Source: Deltaproteobacteria bacterium (GTDB taxonomy: Bacteria; Myxococcota_A; Polyangia; Haliangiales; Haliangiaceae). Taken from it: 36,496 bases of DNA. The stretch spans positions 1 to 36,496 of the forward strand of contig JACCQV010000586.1 of assembly GCA_013813945.1 (NCBI GenBank). Reading direction: 5' to 3'. Positions 8,014 through 16,343 of this stretch are shown here, in pieces; positions within the stretch are counted from its first letter, which is position 1, and each line of letters opens with the position of its first letter. A program made the position numbers and the translations under genes. A model generated the notes under the pieces. It did not search any database. It was not told the origin of the DNA and saw only the letters and a list, made by a program, of their open reading frames with translations.

Positions 8014-9753
8014 ATGTGTGGGATCGCAGCCATCGCAGGTTCGAAGGATGCCGAGCGCAGAGTTGGCAGAATGATCAACCGTCTCCGTCATCGTGGTCCC
8101 GATGGTGAAGGGATCTGGACGGATAACGCAGGCGGAGTGTCGCTCGGTCAGCGCCGGCTGAGCATCCTCGATCTTTCTGTTCAGGGTCGCCAGCCCATGA
8201 CGAGCGCCAATGGCCGCTTCGTACTGACCTACAATGGCGAGGTCTACAACTATCGAGAGCTGCGCTCCGAGCTTGCCGACTATCCGTTTCACTCGCAGAC
8301 CGACACCGAAGTCGTGCTCGCCGCGTGGGTCCGGTGGGGCGAGGCATGCCTGGACCGGCTGATCGGAATGTTCGCCTTCGTGGTCTGGGATACGCACGCG
8401 CGCACGCTGATCGCCGTCCGCGATCGCTTCGGCGTCAAGCCGCTGTATGTCGCCTCGCTCGAAGAGGGTGGGATCGCACTGGCGAGCGAGATCAAGGCGC
8501 TGCACACCGCCGGTGTGCCGGCGACGGCGGATCCCGTCACGTGGTCGACCTATCTCGCAACGGGCCTCCACGAACACTCGACTCGTACGTTCTGGAGCGG
8601 AGTGTCAGCGGTTCCAGCCGGCACGATCTTGCACTGGGAAGCCGGCAAGCCCGCGACGCTGCGCCGGTGGTACGACCTCGCCGCGCGAGTCGGCCAGGAC
8701 GTGGATCCGCGGAGCGAAGCAACGGTTCGCGAGGAATACCTCGGACTCCTCGAGGACAGCGTTCGCCTGAGGTTCCGCTCGGATGTCCCCGTCGGGATCA
8801 ACCTGTCCGGTGGTCTCGACTCGTCGACCCTCCTCGGGGTCGTGCGCGCAGTGCAGGGAGCGGACAGCGATGTGAAAGCATTCACATTCGTCTGTGACGA
8901 CGAGCGATACGATGAGCTGCCCTGGGTGCAAGGCATGCTCGAGCAGACGAAGCACTCCCTCATCACGTGCACTCTGAGGCCTGACGAGGTTCCTGCCCTG
9001 GCAGCGCGCATGATGGTTGCGCAAGAGGAGCCGTTCGGCGGCCTTCCGACGCTCGCATACGGAAAGATCTTCGAGGCTGCGCGTGCCGCCGGAGTGATCG
9101 TGCTCCTCGACGGACAGGGCATGGATGAGCAGTGGGCCGGGTACGATTACTACCGCTCGGTCACAGATGATAAGAAACCCGCGCCGATCGTGCAGGGCGC
9201 GAAAGATCCGGCGGTTCGTCCAGAATGTCTCACCCCTGATCTCAGACGGCTCGTCGAGCCCTTCACTCCTCCGTCTCCGTTTCCTGATCGGCTCCGCAAT
9301 CTCCAGCTACGGGACGCACTACATACCAAGATCCCGCGTGCCCTCCGATTCAACGATCGTGTATCGATGGCTGCATCGACCGAGCTCCGCGAACCCTTCC
9401 TGGACCACCGTCTGTTCGAGCTTGCGATGAAACAGCCCGCCGATCGCAAGATCCGCGGCGACGTTGGCAAGCACCTCCTTCGAGAGATCACGACGAGCCT
9501 GGTTCCCGCGGGACTACGACTCGCGCCCAAGCGGGCATTGCAGACCCCGCAGCGCGAGTGGCTGCGGGGGCCTCTGCGCTCGTGGGCGGGCGAACAGATC
9601 GAGGCAGGTCTGGCGGCTCACTCCGACTGGTTTGACATTCCCGCGGCTCACCACGCGTGGAACAGCTACGTCGCAGGCGAAGGTGACAACAGTTTTTGGG
9701 TCTGGCAGTGGCTCTCTGTGGGTCTCGCCGCGCAACGAGGAGAATTGTCGTGA
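8014..9753 (+). CDS. asnB: Asparagine synthetase-like glutamine amidotransferase, copy 2
   Basis: The protein has 579 residues. ATG 8014 places Cys2 at the N terminus (MCGIAA), and HRGPDGEG and YNGEVYNY complete the glutaminase domain. The synthetase domain has the PP-loop NLSGGLDSS near residue 266. At the position of E. coli AsnB Glu348 (recalled), copy 2 has Gln368 in DGQGMDEQWAGY, where copy 1 has Asp. The two copies are clearly diverged and are unlikely to be recent duplicates. It starts four bases after neuA and overlaps rfbF by four bases, so it is co-expressed with both sugar pathways. It probably moves glutamine-derived ammonia to a sugar acid; the acceptor is not known. A role in free asparagine synthesis is less likely. 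Confidence 0.85.
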   Translation: MCGIAAIAGSKDAERRVGRMINRLRHRGPDGEGIWTDNAGGVSLGQRRLSILDLSVQGRQPMTSANGRFVLTYNGEVYNYRELRSELADYPFHSQTDTEVVLAAWVRWGEACLDRLIGMFAFVVWDTHARTLIAVRDRFGVKPLYVASLEEGGIALASEIKALHTAGVPATADPVTWSTYLATGLHEHSTRTFWSGVSAVPAGTILHWEAGKPATLRRWYDLAARVGQDVDPRSEATVREEYLGLLEDSVRLRFRSDVPVGINLSGGLDSSTLLGVVRAVQGADSDVKAFTFVCDDERYDELPWVQGMLEQTKHSLITCTLRPDEVPALAARMMVAQEEPFGGLPTLAYGKIFEAARAAGVIVLLDGQGMDEQWAGYDYYRSVTDDKKPAPIVQGAKDPAVRPECLTPDLRRLVEPFTPPSPFPDRLRNLQLRDALHTKIPRALRFNDRVSMAASTELREPFLDHRLFELAMKQPADRKIRGDVGKHLLREITTSLVPAGLRLAPKRALQTPQREWLRGPLRSWAGEQIEAGLAAHSDWFDIPAAHHAWNSYVAGEGDNSFWVWQWLSVGLAAQRGELS

Positions 9754-10514
9754 AGGTCGTCATTCTTGCCGGCGGACTAGGAACACGAATCAGCGAGGAA
9801 ACCCAGGTCAGGCCGAAGCCCATGGTGGAGCTCGGCGGCAAACCGATCCTTTGGCACATCATGAAGACCTACTCGCACTGGGGCTTCAACGACTTCGTCG
9901 TGTGCCTCGGCTATCGCGGGTACATGATCAAGGAGTACTTCGCGAACTACTTCGTCCACACCTCCGACATGACGTTCCATCTCGCGGAGAACCGCGTGGA
10001 GGTTCACGCGCAACACTCGGAACCATGGCGAGTGACGCTCGTCGACACCGGGGATCAGACTCAGACCGGCGGTCGACTGAAGCGGGTGCAGAAGTATCTG
10101 GGCGACGAGGATTTCTGTTTCACCTACGGCGACGGGTTGAGCAATGTGAATGTGCGTGAGCTGGTCGACTTCCATCGCGCGCAAAACTGCATCGCGACGA
10201 TCACCACGGTTCAACCTCCGGGTCGGTTCGGAATGTTGACGATGGAGGACCGAAAGATCACTGGGTTCCAGGAGAAGCCGCAGGGCGATGGCTCCTGGAT
10301 CAATGGCGGCTTCTTCGTGCTGCGTCCCCAGGCGATCGATTACATCGAGAACGACTCGACGATCTGGGAGCGCCGTCCCCTCGAGAAGCTGGCCGCCGAG
10401 GGCCAGCTGTCAGCGTTCGTCCACAAGGGCTTCTGGCATCCGATGGACCACCTGCGCGACAAGGTCCTCCTCGAGGAGCTATGGGCGTCCGGCAAGGCAC
10501 CATGGAAAGTCTGA
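9750..10514 (+). CDS. rfbF: Glucose-1-phosphate cytidylyltransferase
   Basis: This 254-residue nucleotidyltransferase forms CDP-glucose from CTP and glucose 1-phosphate, the first step of CDP-deoxysugar synthesis. Seen: VVILAGGLGTRISEET at residues 3-18, with GGLGTR as the nucleotide loop; Lys23 in RPKPM; and PILWHIMKTYSHWGF (32 onwards), which is specific to the RfbF/DdhA branch rather than RmlA. YGDGLSNVN near 127 carries metal-binding Asp, and NGGFFVL lies near 188. The start GTG 9750 overlaps the asnB stop (GTGA), and AGGAG at 9738-9742 is seven bases upstream. The next gene is the matching dehydratase. Confidence 0.93.
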   Translation: MKVVILAGGLGTRISEETQVRPKPMVELGGKPILWHIMKTYSHWGFNDFVVCLGYRGYMIKEYFANYFVHTSDMTFHLAENRVEVHAQHSEPWRVTLVDTGDQTQTGGRLKRVQKYLGDEDFCFTYGDGLSNVNVRELVDFHRAQNCIATITTVQPPGRFGMLTMEDRKITGFQEKPQGDGSWINGGFFVLRPQAIDYIENDSTIWERRPLEKLAAEGQLSAFVHKGFWHPMDHLRDKVLLEELWASGKAPWKV

Positions 10515-11575
10515 GAGTGATGACCGGCTTCTGGCGGGACAAACGGGTTCTTCTCACGGGGCACACGGGGTTCAAGGGCTCATGGCTCTCGCTGTGGCTC
10601 GCGGAGCTTGGCGCGAAGGTCGTTGGTTTCGCACTCGCGCCCTCGGGTACGCCCAACCTGTTCGATCAGGCGCGCGTCGGCGAACGTGTTCAGTCGATCA
10701 TCGGCGACATCCGCGACCCGGATCACGTGGCGCAGGTGATGCGCGACGCCCAGCCCGAGATCGTGTTGCACCTCGCAGCGCAGTCGCTGGTCCGCACATC
10801 CTACGAAGCTCCGGTCGAGACGTTCGCCGTCAACGTCATGGGCACGACGCATGTTCTCGAAGCGGCGCGGCACGTCGGCTCGGTCCGCTCCGTGGTCGTC
10901 GTCACCACCGACAAGTGTTACGAGAACCGCGAGTGGCTGTGGGGATATCGCGAGGGAGACGCCCTGGGTGGTCACGACCCCTACTCGACGAGCAAGGCAT
11001 GCGTGGAGCTCGTTACCTCGGCGTACCGCCGGTCCTTCTTCACGAAGGGCGATATCGGCGTCGCGTCTGCGCGCGCCGGTAATGTCATCGGCGGCGGCGA
11101 TTGGGCGAAGGACCGGATCGTTCCCGACATGGCGCGTGCCGCGCTTGCTGGCGAATCCGTGCTCGTGCGCAACCCGCGAAGCACACGACCCTGGCAGCAC
11201 GTCCTCGACGTCTTGCACGGATATCTCCTGCTCGCCGAGCGGCTCCACGGCGATCCAGCCCGTCACGCCGATGCGTGGAACTTCGGCCCCGCCGCGGAGG
11301 ACGTTCGCGCTGTCGGCGATCTCGCGGATGCCGTGTGCTCGCGGTGGGGAGGCGGGACGAGATGGCACCATGAAGCCGTCATCCAGCCCCACGAAGCAGG
11401 CGCGCTGACCCTCGACGCGACGAAGGCGAGGACGTTGCTCGGCTGGAGGCCCACGCTCCGGTTCGAACAAGCCGTTCAATGGAGTATCGACTGGTACAAG
11501 GCACATGGCGATCGTTCGGACCTGGCCGCCACGACGCTCGGCCAGATCCAGCGATTTCAGGAGCTCGCGTCGTGA
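10502..11575 (+). CDS. rfbG: CDP-glucose 4,6-dehydratase
   Basis: An extended SDR of 357 residues that converts CDP-glucose to CDP-4-keto-6-deoxyglucose. Seen: FWRDKRVLLTGHTGFKGSWL (in pieces, 10-29), where HTGFKGSWLS is characteristic of RfbG; LAAQSLVR near 91; TTDKCYEN at 135-142; the catalytic pair Tyr161/Lys165 in YSTSK; and NVIGGGDWA(K)DRIVPD near 198. ATG 10502 overlaps the end of rfbF by 13 bases. ATG 10520 (MTGFW) is a reasonable alternative, while ATG 10481 would overlap more and add residues the family lacks. It feeds the methyltransferase, epimerase and aminotransferase that follow. Confidence 0.92.
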   Translation: MESLRVMTGFWRDKRVLLTGHTGFKGSWLSLWLAELGAKVVGFALAPSGTPNLFDQARVGERVQSIIGDIRDPDHVAQVMRDAQPEIVLHLAAQSLVRTSYEAPVETFAVNVMGTTHVLEAARHVGSVRSVVVVTTDKCYENREWLWGYREGDALGGHDPYSTSKACVELVTSAYRRSFFTKGDIGVASARAGNVIGGGDWAKDRIVPDMARAALAGESVLVRNPRSTRPWQHVLDVLHGYLLLAERLHGDPARHADAWNFGPAAEDVRAVGDLADAVCSRWGGGTRWHHEAVIQPHEAGALTLDATKARTLLGWRPTLRFEQAVQWSIDWYKAHGDRSDLAATTLGQIQRFQELAS

Positions 11576-12795
11576 ACTGTCGTTTTTGTGAACGTCCTCT
11601 CCGCCACTCCCTGGTCGATCTCGGTATGCAGCCGCTATCGAATTCGTATGTCGACGCGACACGCGCCGAGGCGATGGAGCCCTTCTATCCTCTGCATGCG
11701 CGGGTGTGCGAGGACTGCTTGCTGGTGCAGCTACCGGTGTTCGAAGCCCCGGAGCAGATCTTCACCGACTACGCCTATCTCTCGTCGGTATCGAAGAGCT
11801 GGCTCGAGCACTGCGATCGATTCGCGCAGACGATGCACGACATGCTTCGTCTGGGCAGCAACGACCTGGTGGTCGAGGTGGCGAGCAACGACGGCGGTCT
11901 GCTTCAGTGCTTCCGGACCCGCGATATCCGCGTGCTCGGCATCGAGCCCGCCGCGAACGTAGCCGACATCGCGCGTGCTGCTGGCGTGGACACCGTCGCT
12001 CGGTTCTTTGGTTCCGCGCTTGCGACCGAGCTCAAGTCGAAGGGCACGTCGCCGCGGCTCCTCGTTGGCAATAACGTGCTCGCCCACGTACCAGATCTGA
12101 ACGACTTCGTGCGCGGCCTACAGACCTTGCTCGCGCCGGATGGCGTCTTGTCGATGGAGTTTCCGCACCTGTTGCAGCTGATGCAGGGCAACCAGTTCGA
12201 CACAATCTATCACGAGCACTTTTCGTACCTGTCGCTACTCACGGTCAGTCGCGTGTTCGCACACCACGGGCTCCGCGTGTTCGACGTGGTGACACTGCCG
12301 ACCCATGGTGGATCGATCCGCGTCCTCGCCTGTCAAAGTGGCTTCACCGGGCTGGCCACGACGGAACGGGTTAACAACGTGCTCGAGGTCGAGCGGGCTG
12401 CTGGGCTCACCAGCATGGCGACCTACGAGGCGTTCTCGAAGCAGGTCCATGAGACCAAGCGCAAGTTGCTCGAGTTCCTGATTGCGCAGAGGCGTGCAGG
12501 AAAGCGCATCGTGGGCTACGGCGCGCCCGCGAAGGGAAACACGCTCCTCAACTACTGCGGCATCCGCGAAGACTTCCTCGAGTTCACCGTCGACCGCAGC
12601 CCGCTGAAGCAGGGCAAGTTGCTTCCAGGAACACGCATCCCGGTGCGTGCGCCCGAAGCGTTGACGGACGCGCGACCAGACCTTGTACTCATCTTGCCGT
12701 GGAACATCGAGCGAGAAATCGTCGAACAGCTCGCGTTCATTCGGGAGTGGGGCGGCAAGTTCATCGTGCCTATTCCCGAAGTCCGCGTCGTCTAG
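11572..12795 (+). CDS. NDP-sugar C-methyltransferase (TylC3-like, zinc-binding)
   Basis: A three-domain enzyme of 407 residues. An N-terminal zinc finger (Methyltransf_13) has Cys3, Cys6, Cys46 and Cys49. A SAM-binding core has VVEVASNDGGLL near 100-111. A C-terminal Methyltransf_14 domain has GYGAPAKGNTLLNY near 314. This architecture is typical of ketosugar C-methyltransferases such as TylC3, which add a branch methyl next to a keto group. Placed right after rfbG, its likely substrate is a CDP-4-keto-6-deoxyhexose, giving a C3-branched sugar. The start GTG 11572 overlaps the rfbG stop (GTGA), with AGGAG at 11559-11563. Architecture is certain; substrate is inferred from position. Confidence 0.85.
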   Translation: MNCRFCERPLRHSLVDLGMQPLSNSYVDATRAEAMEPFYPLHARVCEDCLLVQLPVFEAPEQIFTDYAYLSSVSKSWLEHCDRFAQTMHDMLRLGSNDLVVEVASNDGGLLQCFRTRDIRVLGIEPAANVADIARAAGVDTVARFFGSALATELKSKGTSPRLLVGNNVLAHVPDLNDFVRGLQTLLAPDGVLSMEFPHLLQLMQGNQFDTIYHEHFSYLSLLTVSRVFAHHGLRVFDVVTLPTHGGSIRVLACQSGFTGLATTERVNNVLEVERAAGLTSMATYEAFSKQVHETKRKLLEFLIAQRRAGKRIVGYGAPAKGNTLLNYCGIREDFLEFTVDRSPLKQGKLLPGTRIPVRAPEALTDARPDLVLILPWNIEREIVEQLAFIREWGGKFIVPIPEVRVV

Positions 12796-13325
12796 TGAAG
12801 TTCATCCCGGTACCGCTTGCGGGCGCATTCGTGCTCGAGGTCGAGCGTCACGATGACGAGCGCGGCGGGTTTGGCCGTACGTACTGCGCGCGTGAGCTTG
12901 CAGCGCAGGGTCTCGACCCGAGGATCGCGCAGTGCAGCATGTCGTGGAACACGTCGCGCGGCACGCTGCGCGGCATGCACTACCAGGCCAGCCCACACGA
13001 GGAGGCGAAGACCGTGCGAGTCGTGGCCGGTGCGATCTTCGACGTGATGGTCGATCTGCGGCCCGGATCGCCAACCCGCGGCCAGTGGTTCGGGGCCGAG
13101 CTGTCTGCGAGCAACCACCGTGCGCTCTACATTCCAGCAGGCTTCGCGCACGGGTTCCTCACCATGAGTGACCAGAGCGTCGTCCATTACCAGATCAGCG
13201 ACTTCTATGTCCCGGAAGCCAGCCGTGGGTTCCGCTGGGACGATCCCAGCGTCGCAATCGCGTGGCCGTTCCCGCCAACCTGCATCAGCGATCGGGACCG
13301 CGCGCTTCCCGGGCTGGATGTATGA
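12795..13325 (+). CDS. RmlC-like 4-keto-6-deoxyhexose 3/5-epimerase
   Basis: A cupin-fold epimerase of 176 residues, normal length for RmlC. Seen: LRGMHYQ with the catalytic His62, KTVRVVAGAIFDVMVDLR (in pieces) near 73, YIPAGFAHGFL near 112 and a Tyr132 in VHYQISDFY, near where RmlC has its catalytic Tyr. RmlC acts on dTDP-4-keto-6-deoxyglucose. No rmlA, rmlB or rmlD lies here, and the gene sits between the CDP-sugar C-methyltransferase and the acyltransferase, so a CDP-4-keto sugar is the likelier substrate. The start GTG 12795 shares its first base with the previous stop (TAGTG). Confidence 0.85.
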   Translation: MKFIPVPLAGAFVLEVERHDDERGGFGRTYCARELAAQGLDPRIAQCSMSWNTSRGTLRGMHYQASPHEEAKTVRVVAGAIFDVMVDLRPGSPTRGQWFGAELSASNHRALYIPAGFAHGFLTMSDQSVVHYQISDFYVPEASRGFRWDDPSVAIAWPFPPTCISDRDRALPGLDV

Positions 13326-13990
13326 CCATGGTCCCGTCGGAGCTCGCGGGCTGGATCATCTGGGGCGCCGCCGGCCACGCTCGGGTGATCCGCGAGGCCC
13401 TCGGGGACCGGGCACCTGCGCTGCTTGCCACGTTCGATAACGCCGAGGGTGTGCCTGCGCCGTTTGCCGACGTTCCGCTTCATCACGGAACCCCCGGCTT
13501 CGCCGCCTGGCGACGCACGGCGAGCGGACCGATCGGGTTCGTCGTCGCGATCGGTGGTGCACACGGTTTGACCCGGTGCAGGCTCCACGACTGGCTCGTG
13601 ACCGAGGGACTGACTCCGGTCACCGTGATTCATCGCACCGCCTTCGTAGCGGCGACCGCGAAGGTCGGTGCCGGGAGCCATGTCCTGGCGCAAGCAGCGG
13701 TCTGTGTGGATGTCGAGCTCGGGCCGCAGTGCATCATCAACACAGGTGCGAGCGTCGATCACGAATGTCGCCTCGGTGCCGGCGTTCATGTCGCGCCCGG
13801 CGCCCATCTCGCAGGACTCGTCGACGTCGGCGACCATGTGTTCATCGGTCTCGGCGCGAACATCCTCCCCCGGATCCGGATCGGCGCAGGTGCAATCATC
13901 GGTGCCGGAGCAGTAGTCACGCACGACGTTTCCGCCGGCGCCACGATGGTGGGTATCCCAGCTCGCCCGATCGAAAAACCTAGCTCATGA
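13322..13990 (+). CDS. PglD/NeuD-like sugar N-acyltransferase
   Basis: The 222-residue protein has an N-terminal Rossmann-like segment beginning WIIWGAAGHARVI, matching the UDP-sugar-binding domain of PglD and NeuD (usual form IxGAGGHA). A left-handed beta-helix of hexapeptide repeats follows (GASVDHECRLGAGVHV in pieces, then DHVFIGLGANILPRIRIGAGAIIGAGAVV in pieces). These enzymes acetylate a 4-amino sugar nucleotide, or O-acetylate sialic acid in the NeuD case, using acetyl-CoA. The start ATG 13322 overlaps the epimerase stop (ATGA) and the end overlaps the aminotransferase start (ATGA). Coupling to the aminotransferase favours N-acylation of the amino sugar made next door. Confidence 0.8.
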   Translation: MTMVPSELAGWIIWGAAGHARVIREALGDRAPALLATFDNAEGVPAPFADVPLHHGTPGFAAWRRTASGPIGFVVAIGGAHGLTRCRLHDWLVTEGLTPVTVIHRTAFVAATAKVGAGSHVLAQAAVCVDVELGPQCIINTGASVDHECRLGAGVHVAPGAHLAGLVDVGDHVFIGLGANILPRIRIGAGAIIGAGAVVTHDVSAGATMVGIPARPIEKPSS

Positions 13991-15117
13991 CAACACCCCG
14001 CATCCCGATCGCAGGCCCCTGGATCACCCAGCGAGAAATCGATTACGTGGCGGATGCGACCGCCAACGCTTGGTACGGATCCGCGAACCTCTATCACGAC
14101 AAGTTCGAACGGGCGTTTGCAGGACACCTCGGCGTTCGGCACGCGATGGCATTGCCATCGTGTACGTCCGGATTGCACCTCGCGCTTGCCGCTCGCGGCA
14201 TTGGCCCAGGAGATGAGGTGATCGTCCCGGACATCACCTGGATCGCGAGCTGCGCGCCGATCACGTACGTGGGTGCGACGCCAGTGTTCGCGGATGTCGA
14301 CCCCGATACCTGGTGCATCTCTGCGAGCTCGATCGAGAAGTGTCTGACGCCAAGGACGCGAGCACTGATCCCCGTCGACCTCTACGGTCATCCCGCCGAC
14401 TACGACAGCATCAACGAGCTTGCGCGTGCGCATGATCTGTTCGTGATCGAGGACGCGGCCGAAGCCGTCGGTGCCACGTACCGCGGCCGACCCGCGGGCA
14501 GTCTCGCCCACGTCGGCGTGTTCAGCTTCCACGGTTCCAAGACGTTGACGACCGGCGAAGGCGGACTGCTCGCGACCGACGACTCAGCGTTGTACGAACG
14601 CGCCGCCTTCCTCCGTGATCACGGGCGCAAACCCGGAGATGTGTTCTTCTTCAATCACGAGGTCGCGTTCAAGTACAAGATGAGCAGTATGCAGGCCGCG
14701 CTCGGCCTCGCGCAGCTCGAGCGCCTGGACGAGCTGATGACGCGCAAGCGTCAGATCTTCGCGTGGTATCGCGAGCGCCTGTCAGGCATCTCCGGTCTCT
14801 CGCTGAATTACCAGGCACCCGGCACCACGAACGCCTACTGGATGATCACAGTGCTCTGGGAGCCGGGGCTGCTTCCGGACAAACGAAAGACCATGGAGCT
14901 GCTGGCCGAGCGCGGAATTGATACCCGGCCCTTCTTCCATCCGTTGAGTGCAATTCCGGCCTACGCAGGTTCGGTCGAGGCTCAGCGCGCAGTTCGCGAG
15001 AACACCGTTGCGCACTCGCTGACAAACCGGGCCTTGAACTTACCTTCAGCGCTCACCCTCGAGGAGGCGCACGTCGATCGAGTATGTGACGCGCTGCTCG
15101 CAGTTCTCCGCAGCTAG
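13987..15117 (+). CDS. DegT/DnrJ/EryC1 sugar aminotransferase
   Basis: A PLP enzyme of 376 residues, the usual length for the family. Seen: SCTSGLHLAL near 58-67 (phosphate binding), DEVIVPDITWIAS near 76, Asp156 in VIEDAAEA (pyridine nitrogen contact) and FSFHGSKTLTTGEGG with the Schiff-base Lys185. The intact lysine matters: RfbH/ColD 3-dehydratases carry His there, so this is a true aminotransferase, most like perosamine synthase and 4-aminotransferases. It would place an amino group at C4 of the keto sugar from the preceding genes. LegC/PglE-type work on a UDP-sugar is the main alternative. The stop nests with the stop of the converging gene at 15114-15117. Confidence 0.88.
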   Translation: MTTPRIPIAGPWITQREIDYVADATANAWYGSANLYHDKFERAFAGHLGVRHAMALPSCTSGLHLALAARGIGPGDEVIVPDITWIASCAPITYVGATPVFADVDPDTWCISASSIEKCLTPRTRALIPVDLYGHPADYDSINELARAHDLFVIEDAAEAVGATYRGRPAGSLAHVGVFSFHGSKTLTTGEGGLLATDDSALYERAAFLRDHGRKPGDVFFFNHEVAFKYKMSSMQAALGLAQLERLDELMTRKRQIFAWYRERLSGISGLSLNYQAPGTTNAYWMITVLWEPGLLPDKRKTMELLAERGIDTRPFFHPLSAIPAYAGSVEAQRAVRENTVAHSLTNRALNLPSALTLEEAHVDRVCDALLAVLRS

Positions 15118-16343
15118 CGCTGGGTGAGGCGCGCTACTCGGCGCCTGAGCGCGCCAAGCGCTCGCTGGGCGATGCCGCGGGGCGAGAGATAGCCACCTTC
15201 GAACAGCCGCACGATGGTGTACGCCAGCGTCGCCGCACCATGAACATCGCTGACCGCGAAGTCATCGCCGTCGAGCTTCATGGTCATGTGCCCCAAGCTG
15301 AGGCCGAGATCCGAGTCGGTGGATTTGACGTTCAGAAACGGGTGTGCGGCGATGACCGCATCTGCCGCCTGGCCGCCCCGTCGCATCATCTCTCGCACGC
15401 CTTCGACAACCTGCCCGTACACGACCTCCGAGCTCACGGCGGCGTCTCTCATCATGTGCTCGGTCAACAGCTCCAGAGGGATCTCCGGGTTCCTCATTCC
15501 GCCTGGCACGTGCTCGCGCGCTTGCTGGTACGCCTCTGCGACGTACACGGGAGAGGATGGGACGAGCACATAGTCCGGATGAAATGGATGATTCCCTTCG
15601 TTCAGGAACTGCTCGCGCGGCGAGTGCTTGTTCGTCTCGACAGCGCCGAAGCTGACCCCCGTGCTGTGCTTGGAGAGGCCGTTGAGCCGGTAGGGGCGCT
15701 CGCTCCAGACGAACCGGTCGATCGCCATCGTGACCGAGAGCGCGGAATACAGATCTGGATTCAGACTGTGGAAGAACTGCAAAGAGCCACCGGTCGCTCG
15801 CCGGATTGCATCGCGACTGAGCACGCCCCAGTAGAGAGACGGCAGACGGGTGTACGGCTCCTGGAAGCCGACGACCTTGGTCAGCCACTCCGTCGCGGAT
15901 TCGACGCGCCACCCGGAGCGAAGCGGAAGCCGTAGAGTATTCGGACGTAACCCGCCGACGGACCCGGGCCAGTAGTACTTGGCCTCGCGCCAGGCAATCG
16001 CTTCGCAGTCCGTCTCCTCGAGGATCCTGACGATGTCGCGGATGGCGTTTGGCAACAACGCATCGTCGTCGCCGAGCGTGAGCACGTAGCCATCGTCGAC
16101 GTGGCTCAGCGCGAACTCCCAGTTCTGGGACATCCCAAGTCGACGTTCTGTCTTCACGCGGCGAATACGAGGATCTGCGGCCGCTGCAACGACCTCCGCC
16201 GTACGGTCTTCGCTGTGGTTGTCACTGACCAGGATATCGAGCTGGTCATAATTTTGCGACACGCAGCTCTTCAGCGTGCAGTGCAGGGTGTCTGCACGGT
16301 TCCTGGTGGGAATCAGGATCGTTACGCGACGGCTCTTCATCAT
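15114..16343 (-). CDS. Family 2 glycosyltransferase
   Basis: A GT-A transferase of 409 residues. Seen: VTILIPTRNRADTL at the N terminus, VSDNHSEDRT near 39 and LTLGDDDALLP near 90, the DXD-type metal site. The C-terminal half has no motif I can name. The first ATG (16343) overlaps the flippase stop in ATGATGA, so the two are translationally coupled; the second ATG (16340) is equally possible. Its stop overlaps the stop of the plus-strand aminotransferase by three bases, leaving no room for separate terminators. Donor sugar is not predictable. Confidence 0.85.
   Translation of the reverse strand: MMKSRRVTILIPTRNRADTLHCTLKSCVSQNYDQLDILVSDNHSEDRTAEVVAAAADPRIRRVKTERRLGMSQNWEFALSHVDDGYVLTLGDDDALLPNAIRDIVRILEETDCEAIAWREAKYYWPGSVGGLRPNTLRLPLRSGWRVESATEWLTKVVGFQEPYTRLPSLYWGVLSRDAIRRATGGSLQFFHSLNPDLYSALSVTMAIDRFVWSERPYRLNGLSKHSTGVSFGAVETNKHSPREQFLNEGNHPFHPDYVLVPSSPVYVAEAYQQAREHVPGGMRNPEIPLELLTEHMMRDAAVSSEVVYGQVVEGVREMMRRGGQAADAVIAAHPFLNVKSTDSDLGLSLGHMTMKLDGDDFAVSDVHGAATLAYTIVRLFEGGYLSPRGIAQRALGALRRRVARLTQR
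15128..15155. repeat. Strong inverted repeat at a convergent gene junction
   Basis: GGCGCGCT at 15128-15135 and AGCGCGCC at 15148-15155 form a perfect 8-bp stem around a 12-base loop that itself contains the palindrome GGCGCC (15140-15145). It begins 11 bases after the aminotransferase stop and lies in the last codons of the opposing glycosyltransferase. There is no T-run on either side. A role in slowing convergent transcription or shielding the 3' end of mRNA is possible; the Arg/Ala codon content alone could also produce it. Confidence 0.4.

Noticed and set aside
13987..15117. RfbH-type 3-dehydratase as the identity of the PLP enzyme next to rfbF-rfbG
   Set aside because: RfbH/ColD enzymes have His in place of the Schiff-base Lys; here Lys185 is present.
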